From contig JADHZB010000840.1 in NCBI GenBank assembly GCA_015657535.1, positions 4,814 to 23,956 of the forward strand: a stretch of 19,143 nt of DNA. The letters are read 5' to 3'. The notes under the pieces are model-generated. The model ran no database searches. It worked only from the letters and a program-made list of their open reading frames with translations, and was not told where the DNA came from. Numbering within the stretch: position 1 is the first letter of the stretch; the number at the start of each line of letters is the position of its first letter. This stretch comes from Nephromyces sp. MM_2019. Taxonomy: Eukaryota > Apicomplexa > Aconoidasida > Nephromycida. Of the stretch, positions 9,540 through 19,143 are shown in pieces. Made by a program: the position numbers and the translations under genes.

Positions 9540-11095
9540 AGAATTTATATAAATATATGTATTTGATACTGTATTTTATATATATGTTTTTTATACAATT
9601 AGATGTGTGTAGTTTGATTATAATTTTTATATGCAAGTACACACTGTGTATGTGATGTGTATACAATTTGTGTATGATTTATATATATTTAAATAAGCTA
9701 GGATCAACTAACTATATATAGCAAGCAAGCAATTACTAAAAATTATTTTTGATAAAAAAGTTAATGGTAGAAAATCAATAAGTGTTTTATCCAAAGTAAG
9801 CGCATTCGATACTTGGTTTGTGTGTAGTTATGAGTGTGTGTGTGTGATACGTTTAAGTATGTTAAGTATATAAATACGTATGTGTACAAGCTTGTTTATG
9901 CATCTTTCTACATACGCGTGTTTGTATGTCTATATAATTGAAGCATTGATGTGTACATATAAATTTATAATTAGCAAATATATTTGTGCTAGCATCTATT
10001 GTTGTGTATGATTTTACGTGCATATGTCTAGGTGTGTAATTGTATATGGGTATGATTATGTGTGATGTATATATATATTGTGTTTAGTGTGACTGTATTT
10101 GTATATGTGCAGTAGCATGTGTAAAATGTTGCACAATATCTAATTGTTTGGTTAGCTTATAGATTTAATGTACTTTTTTTTTATGTAAATGTCTGGTGTA
10201 CAGACTTAAAGGGGATGTATGTTCCTGTTTGTTATATAGTAAGTAAAAATGCTATGTGTCTGGGTCTATTGGTGTTTAAAAAAAACAAACTTAAACGTAT
10301 GAAATTTCCTCCTTGTTGTGTTGCATGTTTTATATGTGTAGAAACATAGATTGAAATTTTATAGATTATAAATATATCCCATTGTATGTGTATTTATTGT
10401 TATCCTTGTTATTTATTATCATTTCATTCAATACACAATGCTTAATCATAAATATCTACTACTCGTTTAGACGATAAGTTTTTGAATTTTCTTACCCTAC
10501 ACACTTTAAAAATGCCTTGAAATAATTATGAAATGTAGTAATATAAGCTTAAATACACTTGCTTAATAATAAATAATATTAATACATATATAAAAATGAA
10601 CTCCAAGAATATTAAAGAAGCTGAATATAAAGTATATAATTATTTAAGAATGTGTATAATAAATACCTCAATAATTAAATTTATATATTTGAGTGTAATG
10701 TGAGTTATCCATAACGCTTTAAAACATAAAAATTTCAACAAAAAATCAACCCATGTATTATATAAACATGACAAGGTTATAGACATTTTATGTGTTAGAT
10801 TAATGTATATATATACTATTGGTGGTGATAGAAAAATTATAGGACTTGTTTTTATGTTCTAACGATTATTAATAATTTTCTGAGATAACCCTATATGAAT
10901 TATATAACTTCAAACCTCTATTACCTATTTTCACAGACTAATACATTCTTATATAATTTTACACATATACATAGTTTCTACAAATTCAATGAATTGTTAT
11001 AACTTCTCAAATTTGTATGAATCTTTATTTCTTTGGTCAAGTTATTTGAAATTTGAAGGCTTGTTAGTATTTATTTATTAAATATACATATTATT

Positions 11096-12704
11096 TTAAT
11101 CACTTATGAATATTCTCTGTGATATATTATTGATTATCCAATCTACACCTTCATAGAGTCCTTGAGAAGTTACTGCACTGCAAAATTGAATTTTCCAATG
11201 CCGATCTTTACTTATATCATCTAATCTAAGTACCTAAAGTCATATATATATATTTAAGTGTGTAGATATTTATAATTCACATATATATATTTAGATGCCA
11301 ATTGATTATCTACATATAAATTATACATATATATAGCAAGAGAGAAAATGAGATTAACAGAGTCAATACAGGTGTTTATGAAAAATTATACGTGTAATAA
11401 AAATTATTTAAGTTTTTGGTGAAATTACCTTTTGTATGTCTGAAACTGATAATGCACCCTGTAAATCCTGTTTGTTAGCAAATATTAATAAACTTGCACC
11501 TGCCAATCTCTATAAAGTAATTAGTAGTTTTGTGTGAATCTTGAGAAATTGTAGCTATAATGAGACAATAACTTATGACAGCTCTTACGAAGGTTAGAAA
11601 TTTAATGGGTGAAAGCTCTTTACACATAAAAAATGTATATACATACTAAGCCCTGACAATTAAAATAATGACACTTATCTACTTTATCATCGTTTAAATT
11701 GTACGCTCTTATAAGCTCTATATATAATCACGAAAAGCACAAATAATCAATCAAGTGCTATCAATTATTTGTCAGATTACATACACAATTAAAAGTTTAG
11801 TGTACCTCTTCTTTGAGTATTGTGTGTAGCTCATTGCGACAATCTTCTAACCTGAATGTGTCAGCCGAGTCAACTACCCATATTAGCCCATCCGTTTGTT
11901 CAAAATAATTCCGCCAATATGATCGAATTGTTTTTTGACCACCAATGTCCCAGATATTAAGTTGGTAACTTCATTTAGGGGTTGAAATTATTGAATTGTG
12001 TTGTGTGTGATTTAATAATTTTCTAACTAGGGTGGTTTGTAAGTTAGGTGATTTGTTTTAAAAACTAAGTGGAGCGTAAATGTGTGATAGATCAAGGTAT
12101 TTAAGTGTATAGTTATGTTTGTTCCTATGTATAGGGTTGGATCTATAAATATATATATATAATATACTGGTGCTGATAGGATGCATGATGCATGTCAATA
12201 AGGAATATGTAGCTAAGTCAGGTGAATAAGTAATTTCCAGTGATAGATAATAAGTGCTTCTATAAAAAATATGACAAGGTTTTCTATTCTTTACCCTTTG
12301 AATTCCAATGTGATTATATCAAATCCTAGAGTTGGTGAAATTTGAGATATATCTTGGTTATTGAATCGCTTAACAACCGTTGTTTTACCTGCATTATCTA
12401 GGCCCCTATACACATATAATTAAGATGTTTTCAAAATATATTTTTATCTATGCACAAACTCTGAAGAATTATATTAACAGGTTTTAATAATATAAACTAT
12501 TTAGATTATAGGTTATACAAACGTTGCAAACAGTGAACGATAATTGTAGTCATAATTCCATTATTTCAAGATATTTTGAGAGATAAGAGTAATAAACTCA
12601 AAATTTGCAAAATTTTTATTCATATATTTTTTTACTAACAAAATTAATAAACGAATTTCTTTTTCTTTGATCTTTGTTTTCCTTAACACATTCAGAAATA
12701 CCAT
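11096..12704 (-). CDS. ARL2: ARL2 small GTPase (ADP-ribosylation factor-like 2), complete CDS
   Basis: Five exons: 12704-12640, 12405-12295, 11968-11806, 11509-11429 and 11233-11096 (558 nt, 185 residues, stop TAA). Introns are 234, 326, 296 and 195 bp with phases 2, 2, 0 and 0, all GT-AG; the first donor is the less usual GTTAGT. P-loop GLDNAGKT is at residues 23-30, switch I SPTLGF has T47, WDIGGQ holds the switch II glutamine Q70, [16 protein letters not shown] is the near-invariant ARL2 interswitch-to-helix block, NKQD is at 125-128, and CSAV at 158-161 is the base-binding loop. Length and motif numbering coincide with animal ARL2 (184 residues). Family role: GTP-dependent regulation of tubulin folding with cofactor D and release of lipidated cargo through PDE6D-like carriers. 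Position 2 is Val, so N-myristoylation is excluded, consistent with ARL2 rather than ARF. Confidence 0.96.
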
Positions 12705-15700
12705 TTTATTTGATGTGTTTGGTTGTGCCTGTGTATAGGTAGGTATATGGGTGTATAGTTTGGTAAATATCTGTAGATGTGTAAATGTATAGGTAGGCCT
12801 ATTTATGGGTATGTATACAGTTTTATAGGTGTGGATAGATGCTCAAGGGTGTAGGATTTTAGATGTATAAAGATGTACTTGTTTGAAATATGGTTGCCTC
12901 ATAATATATTACACACACATATATAAACATACTGAGTATAACTAATCATGCTTTTTAAATGTTTAAACAAATTGAGGATACTCAATATTTTTGGAAATAT
13001 TTGTAAACAATTTCAGTTTTCATCCATTTTTGAAATGATGAACTCATTAACTAATACAAAAGAGTATTCATTTAAACTTGCAAGATGTATTTGTTACATA
13101 AAGTGATATCTAGGCATGTGAAACTATGTGTGAATGTGTGTGAATTTAATTCTGTATGTGTATGTTAATGAATTTGTGAAATTGATTAAATTATGTATAT
13201 GTAATTGAGTTCGATTTTGTCTGTATTTTGATTTGATTTTATATGGGTATTTATATTCAATCCTAATCATAAAATTGCGTTCCTGTACGTGTGAATGAGA
13301 CTGTAAATGTTTGATAGTAATTATGTGTCGATTTAGTTGTAATAGAAATGTGTTGTTTATGAGTGCTAACATCTGTGTGTGTATATTAATATAATGTTTA
13401 TATGGTATTAATTAATGAAGTTATGTTTGTATATAATAATGTTATAATTGAAGAAAATAGTTCTTAATTAATAAGTTTGCTTGTGTGAATAATGTATATT
13501 TGCATAGAGTTTTGAAAACTTTATAAAATAAAAAATTAAACATATATAGGGCTAAGATAGCTAAGTATCGAAACATCTTGTTAGTAATAGTTAAAAAATA
13601 ATTGATTCGAAAAATGAGTAAATCAAATCCTTAAAACTTGCGTTTCTACAATTTTCTTTGATATATATATATATATATGTGCATCCAATATCTCCTACAA
13701 AACCTAATCCGACCTAAAATCTTGTATATAGAAAAATAAATAAAAATTATTGAATTTCCAATGATTTAATATCTTGGAAACAATTCACTTAATTGAATTT
13801 TTTTTCAATTGTTAAGCTTGCCATTTTTGAAAATATTTCATTTACTACACCAGTATAAAAATCAATTTACTGTTCTCTAGTGTTAGCATTTAAATTTATT
13901 TTATATTATAATGGTTTTTCTAAATTATTTGTTTAAAGTATTTTCTTAGATGTTATATACAAATCTCAATTATGTGTGTATATTGTTTGAAACATTTTTC
14001 TCCTATGAAACATAATTAAACCCTCTCAAGTCAATTTGAATTCTAACATTTCTCAAATCATATGCTTCATGTATCATAATTAGGTGCAATTAAGAAAGAA
14101 ATTTTCAATGACTCTTTTATCATTTCTTTTATTTAAATTTGTGTTATATATTTGCAATTGATACATTTTTTAAATTTTAAATTTCCTGTAAGAAATTAAT
14201 TATTGAATAACTTTATAATTTTTTTAATACCTTTTTGTTGTAATTTTCTTTTTGGATTATATTCATTTTTCATTTTTCAATTCCCGGATTGGTTTGTAGT
14301 TAATTATTGATATACCAAGACTTAACGCTTTATTTTGAATATAGTCAATCAATCAAAGATGTGCCAGCCTTATGAGATTTTGTGAGAAACTAATTATAAT
14401 TGTTAATCAAAGCTTAACTTTTTATTAACAAAAGATTTTCTTCAGTTCATTAAATTATTACAATTGCTCACTAATTTGTCAGCATTACTCATTTTGCTTG
14501 TGGAGATAACAAAATCGAGTGTATTTAAAAATTCTTTTAAAACACAAAATCGACTTTCCTAATAAAATGCTCGTAGAAAAGAATTGCGCTATTTATATCT
14601 AAGTTTTCATACTAAATTCTACCAAACCCAAGTAGCGTTTTTTCATTTTCTTGAACTTAATTTTTTCGAGTTGAACTCTTAGTGATTTATATGGTGTCAC
14701 CTATAGGAAATGTACTGAATTTATTACTCAAGGTTTGGTGTTACCTATGCTTTAAGCTCTTATTTTAACATATTTCAGTAGAATTTCAAAGGTTGGATTT
14801 CTTAGTGATTTTTATTTTCTATTTGTCTTCAATTAGATAAATTACTTAAGTATTATTATTTTCAAAGAGTACTTGTTATTGAAACCATATATCAACCTTT
14901 TTTATAATAATTCTGGAGGCTAAAACAATGGTCAAACATTGATATATGTTATATTTGAAAATTTAAAGTTGTAATTAAATTTTCCACAACACACAGCCAA
15001 AACTTGAATCAAAATTCTGATAATATTCTATGATTTTCCTACTCAAGTTGTTTCCAAATATTGAACTTTTTTGTGACATTGAAACTCCTTATTTGAAATC
15101 GTTTGAAAAAATACAAAAATGAATTAGTAGAATGTATTGATTTACACTGTACACACGTGCAGCTTGGTCCGATAAATTTTCTTAAGATTAAACTGTTTGT
15201 TAAAATTTATTTTCTCGTTACTTATTTTAATGCTCTTATAAACAGGATGTTATACACTACTTAGCAAAAACGCATATAATTTACTATTAGTACAATAACA
15301 ATCACCTCAAAGATTTATATAATTGACTAAATTTTCATTAGATAAATGTTTTAATACTTATATCTCTCATAACTAACATATTGTAACAATCGTTATCAGA
15401 TTATAAAATACTAACAAAAGCCATTAATCAAAAGTTAGAGCTAGAACTCATTGACTTTATAATTTTAAAAAAAATTTCAACGATAATCTTAATTTTTTCT
15501 ATTTTTTGGATGTAAACAAAAGATGATTAGAATTAGCTGAAAATTAACAAATATAATTCATAAAAACATCTCTTATCTACATACACTATCGATGTTCATT
15601 CAAAAATAAGCAAATTAGCAGATAAGTTGTAAATTTGATTATTCAACTTTTGACACCCATTTCCCAAGGAATTAGTTAACCTACTTTATAGCTTTACTAT

Positions 15701-15815
15701 CACAGTTGCAATTTTAATTTTTATTTATATCCTTTTCCTTAAATTTTTTGTATTATAAAGGTTATCAGGGCTCAATGCTCATAAAATATCGAATCTCATA
15801 TCTCTCAATTTTGTC
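12705..15815. other. Head-to-head intergenic region between ARL2 and the Na+/H+ exchanger
   Basis: About 3.1 kb without a supportable exon. The ARL2 side (12720-13440) is TG-rich on the plus strand, that is CA-rich in the ARL2 sense, and is probably its leader. From about 13.5 to 15.8 kb the sequence is plain AT-rich with many T and A runs and no strand bias, which is where divergent promoters would be expected. A (TA)n tract lies near 13663-13678. I see no defined promoter motif. Confidence 0.55.
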
Positions 15816-17565
15816 ATGGCCACTCTCACAACATTACTCTCATATAGGCAACTGTTAGGATCGGCATTCCTTATAAAATTACTCTTTGTAATAACTTTTT
15901 ACCTCAGCTTTATCAACCGCCTACCCACTTCTAATGGAGATCTTATTAACCAGCCATCAACTACCCTATTGGATAGTCAACCAATCAATCCACATTATTC
16001 AAACCACACTCGATTAGATACTAACCAGGCAACTCAAACTTCACTCCACACAGGTCACGGATACAATTTACAATCTGAATACACCACCCGATCCCTTGAA
16101 ACACAAGACAACCAAGAGACATATCAATTGATATTACAATACCTTTTATTTTTCCTATTTGTGTTCTTTAGCGCAGCTATTTTGCAATGGCTGATCAGCA
16201 AAGTACCCACCTACTCTGTGCCTGTTTCTATCATTTGGTTTTTATATGGGATGGTATCATATGCCGTTTGTAAGGCCCTCCCAGAAGATTTTAGCTTATT
16301 ACAAGTATGAAATTAAAATAAAGCACTATTTCTTGATAGGTTTAGATACTCTCATAAATTCCCAGAGAATTAATGATTATTAGCTACTAATATGTATAAA
16401 ATAATTCATAGCACAAATGTATCTCTTAAGCAACCTCACCTGTATACTTGGGATTTTTATTTACTCAGAAAGCGATTTTGGATATGCGACAAGTAGACAG
16501 TGCAATTGTCTATTATGTAATGCTACCAATTTTACTATACGAAGCTACACAAGGAATAAATTGGTTCAAATTCAAGCGTTTTATAATTGGTGGGCTATCA
16601 TTGGCCGTCTTAGGGGTAAGTATTCATAATATTGACATAAAAACTAGATAATCCTCTAATTTTTTTGAAAACATAGTTTTCCTAAAACATGATTGTAGAT
16701 GTCTCACAAATAAGATGTCAATCTATTCATTATATTCATCTAGAAGTGCTTTGATTGTAAGATATAATTTTTATGCTTACTTAAGATTATTTTTTCAATA
16801 TATGACAAAATCATTGATAATCTTCTATTTGCACATCTGTTTGATACAGGTATTTCTACAGGTTGCATTTTTGGGTGTATTATTCTTCTTCACTTTCATG
16901 CGATACAAGAGTGAATCTCAATGGGAAGCCAGTTTCTTGATTGCCTCTTGCCTAGCATCAACTGACCCGGTTGCAGTGCTATCTGTTTTGAGTAATGTTG
17001 GGGCTCCTGAAAAGCTTACGACTATGATTGATGGTATGAAATTCATAATAATTTGTGATTTATTTTTCTCACACCTTTGGTTAATATACTCATACGTATC
17101 AAGATTTAATCTCACTTTAAACATTGATTACAAACAAACACACTTAAACTATTTCATGTGATTTCTTATACTTAATTTTCCAATTTCAATATTAACACAA
17201 TCATTGATTATATGATTTTATGGATAACATTGATAGTTGGCCTTAAATCATAATACATTTGGATATAGCTTACATACATCACAATACATATATTTAATAA
17301 TCGAAATATACACTTCAAATAAATAAAAACTACAAATAATATAAGCTTGCATCTCTCCTAATTAAATCATGATTCATGATTTATAACACCTATATATACA
17401 ATAGCTCATTAATATTAATTTCTACTTACTACTTTACACATCACGTACAACCTCTCCACATTACACACATCCTCTACACACCACACACATACTCTCTACA
17501 TCACACACACACACACCCCCCCCCTTCATTCTTCAAACCATCTATTCAAGTATATATTCATATAA

Positions 17566-17599
<34 letters not shown>

Positions 17600-18726
17600 A
17601 TGTGTGTATTTTCCCTATTATAGGAGAGTCACTTATTAATGATGGTTCATCTGTACTCCTCTTTCAATTTTTTCTCTATTTAACATCTGGCTATTTCAAT
17701 TCAATATCTGACACTATATTAATGCTAGTTCAATTACTTTTCTTAGGCCCATTATTTGGCTTTGTTTTGGGTATGACTATGTATAGTTGGATCATATTAT
17801 TTCGTAAACATCATTTTACACAGTGTATGGCCACTGTTACAATATGTTATCTCGGATATTTTATATCTGAAGTATACCTTGGATTTAGTGGTCCACTCAC
17901 TGCTGTGTGTTATGGCCTATTTGTTAATGCCTATGGACGTATAGCCCTTGATAGAGAAGCTCAAGAAAAACACCTACACTTTGTTGAAGGTTTGTTTATT
18001 AGATTTGTGTATATACACATATATGTACACATTAATATATACAAATAAACATATATATATACATACATATATATAGATATTAATGTACATGTTAATATAT
18101 ATATATATATATATATACATGTATAGATGTTAATGTACATGTTGATATATATATATATACATATATATGTTATTGTACATGTTAACATATATATACATAC
18201 ATATTTACATAGTTACTGTGGGGGATGTATAGTGTGTCTGTAGAAGTTTTTTAAAAAAAACTTTTCATTGATAGATATGCTTATCTTCAAAGATTGCTTT
18301 ATTGATACCTAAATTCAGTTTAAAGCATATTTAACTCAACTCTATCACCTCCACAGTGTATATACACACACTCTCTCACCTCTTCAATGTATATATACAC
18401 ACTCTATCACTTCTTCAATGTATATACATACACCCAAGACCACTCTTTCACACCCTCAATGTATATACACACACTTACACACCCTCAATGCTTATACACA
18501 CACTTACACATAATCAGGTTTGGGCTTATTAGCAAATTGTTCATTATTTATGGTCAGTGGTATTGTAGCATATGGAATGATGAGTTCAATGTTTCATGAG
18601 GCATATCTTATCAATTGGGCCTACCTCTTACTTACTTATTTCTATTTAACTCTTGCCCGTATATTAATGATATTAATATTTCTACCTGTTATCAAAAAAA
18701 TTGGATATGGAATTAATTGGAAAGAG
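15816..18726 (+). CDS. Na+/H+ exchanger, CPA1 family (5' part; continues past right edge)
   Basis: Five exons: 15816-16304, 16469-16615, 16850-17033, 17624-17989 and 18518-18726 (1395 nt, 465 residues, ending phase 0 at GAG|GTAAAT). Introns are 164, 234, 590 and 528 bp with phases 0, 0, 1 and 1, all GT-AG. A hydrophobic segment at residues 12-33 could be a signal anchor. It is followed by a polar loop (34-103) with an N-glycosylation sequon NHT at 63-65, then membrane segments at about 104-126 and 132-152. Family signatures are VMLPILLYEA (180-189), ASTDPVAVLSVL (248-259), and GESLINDGSSVLL (274-286) carrying the Asn-Asp pair (279-280) of the CPA1 ion site. PLTAVCYGLF fits a later conserved helix. 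The G-G-L-R-G helix and the cytosolic tail expected downstream are not in the window. Family role: electroneutral exchange of Na+ for H+ across plasma or endomembranes. The sequence is closer to SOS1/NHE-like eukaryotic members than to a bacterial form, but the subtype is unresolved. Confidence 0.93.
16840..16861 (+). promoter_or_regulatory. Tandem splice acceptors for exchanger exon 3
   Basis: Two acceptors 12 nt apart, GATACAG|GTATTT (exon from 16850) and TTCTACAG|GTTGCA (exon from 16862), are both in phase 0. Use of the second would remove VFLQ from a membrane helix. The first is preferred because it gives a full-length helix (GGLSLAVLGVFLQVAFLG). Confidence 0.55.
17364..17382. repeat. Inverted repeat, 9-bp arms with 1-bp spacer
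   Basis: AAATCATGA, T, TCATGATTT within exchanger intron 3. The arms match perfectly. Function is unknown and it may be chance. Confidence 0.5.
17440..17608 (+). repeat. CA-rich, poly-C and (TA)n(TG)n tracts in exchanger intron 3
   Basis: A CA-rich stretch with recurring CTCTACA-CACACA blocks ends in a (CA)n run and a nine-C tract at 17516-17524. A (TA)n run then passes directly into (TG)n at about 17566-17608, only about 15 bases before the exon 4 acceptor (TTCCCTATTATAG). Confidence 0.85.
18003..18207. repeat. Degenerate AT-rich repeats in exchanger intron 4
   Basis: The near-palindromic core TTAATGTACATGTTAA at 18080-18095 recurs with small changes at 18130-18145 and 18170-18185, separated by (TA)n tracts of varying length. 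A related TGTACACATTAATATA lies near 18024. Confidence 0.75.
18354..18515 (+). repeat. CA-rich degenerate minisatellite in exchanger intron 4
   Basis: Five units of 29-41 bp, beginning near 18354, 18385, 18416, 18457 and 18486, share the core CAATGTATATACACACAC followed by a C/T-rich stretch. The array runs right up to the exon 5 acceptor (CACATAATCAG) and probably supplies its pyrimidine-rich tract. Confidence 0.8.
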
Positions 18727-19143
18727 GTAAATAATATACACACACACTTTAATTTACACATCTATATTTAAATAATTTATGATTTTTAACACATATTCTT
18801 TTATTTTTAACAAGCTAAATATATTATATTTTTTTAAACACACCTTTTAATTTTTTACACACAAACTTTATATATATATATACACTTTATGAAATGTACG
18901 AACATCCCACATAATATTTACTATAACAAACTCTATACCTATTATATATGATAACTTATGAATACACCAAAATATAATTTAAATCTTATCCTACTCACAT
19001 ATGATCATTTAAATTACTCACTTAGACATCTAACTACCTATACTCACTTACAAACATCCTATCATACAACACACCCCTCCCCCCATATCCTATATATATA
19101 TATATACACTTACACACACACACACATATATATATACCCTATC
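18727..19143 (+). other. Start of exchanger intron 5 (to window edge)
   Basis: Begins with the donor GTAAAT after exon 5. No frame here shows the Gly-Gly-Leu-Arg-Gly helix expected next in CPA1 exchangers, so the following exon lies outside. Contents are CA-rich and TA-rich microsatellite, with C-runs near 19075-19084 and (TA)n/(CA)n at 19093-19135. Confidence 0.7.

Larger units (their letters stand above)
8074..11095. other. Intergenic region between CELF-type and ARL2 genes
   Basis: Holds the 5' leader and promoter of the CELF-type gene and the 3' flank of ARL2. The plus strand is TG-rich (for example 9380-9420, 9600-9670, 9820-9850, 10000-10110), so the transcribed-sense strand is CA-rich. 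A G-run cluster lies at 9506-9539. No exon, tRNA or other RNA gene was recognised; open frames of 60-70 codons here have no coding character. Confidence 0.6.

Noticed and set aside
9060..9666. Two minus-strand frames of about 65 codons
   Set aside because: They are Ile/Tyr/His strings from TG/TA-rich repeats, with no domain, no splice context and a length expected by chance.
12181..12196. ATGCATGATGCATG motif in ARL2 intron 2, similar to ApiAP2-type TGCATGC sites
   Set aside because: A single intronic occurrence with no positional support, and the taxon is not established.
13124..13372. Minus-strand 82-codon frame upstream of ARL2
   Set aside because: Repeat-like composition, no recognisable domain and no phase-compatible link to the ARL2 start exon. 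It could be a leader ORF but is not supported.
17961..18188. Minus-strand Tyr/Ile-rich frame
   Set aside because: It is antisense to exchanger exon 4 and translates the TA-rich repeat of intron 4.

Overview
The window is AT-rich nuclear DNA from a unicellular eukaryote. Four spliced protein-coding genes can be rebuilt from conserved residues and phase-consistent GT-AG introns. Codon use is standard: TAA ends three genes or exon frames and no ORF needs reassigned stops. Introns are 138-590 bp and intergenic gaps are about 3 kb. AT richness, long Asn/Thr/Ser/His-rich inserts and a CELF-type protein with a WW domain between its RRMs would suit an apicomplexan or another alveolate protist. I cannot fix the taxon from sequence alone.

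Layout. (1) 1-3204, minus strand: three exons of a large, mostly low-complexity protein that is open at the left edge. Its few ordered pieces look like the HORMA domain of the autophagy regulator Atg13, interrupted by two very large insertions, and it ends here in a coding array of 21-bp repeats. (2) 3205-6429: mostly non-coding, with a weak small-gene candidate at 3394-3714 and one possible exon near 4072-4123. (3) 6430-8073, minus strand: complete three-exon CDS of a 324-residue RRM-WW-RRM protein of the CELF/Bruno type. (4) 8074-11095: non-coding, TG-rich on the plus strand, with a G-run cluster. (5) 11096-12704, minus strand: complete five-exon CDS of an ARL2 small GTPase, 185 residues. 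(6) 12705-15815: non-coding, the head-to-head intergenic region between ARL2 and the next gene. (7) 15816 to the right edge, plus strand: five exons, 465 residues, of a CPA1-family Na+/H+ exchanger. Its 3' half lies beyond the window.

The genes do not form a pathway. They are a probable autophagy-initiation factor, an RNA-binding regulator, a tubulin-folding/mitochondrial GTPase and an ion exchanger. Purine/pyrimidine asymmetry follows transcription: sense strands, including introns and flanks, are CA-rich, so the plus strand is TG-rich from 1 to about 13.4 kb and CA-rich after about 15.8 kb.

The most notable observation is the Atg13-like protein. It is called by eye from short motifs and needs a profile and structure test.
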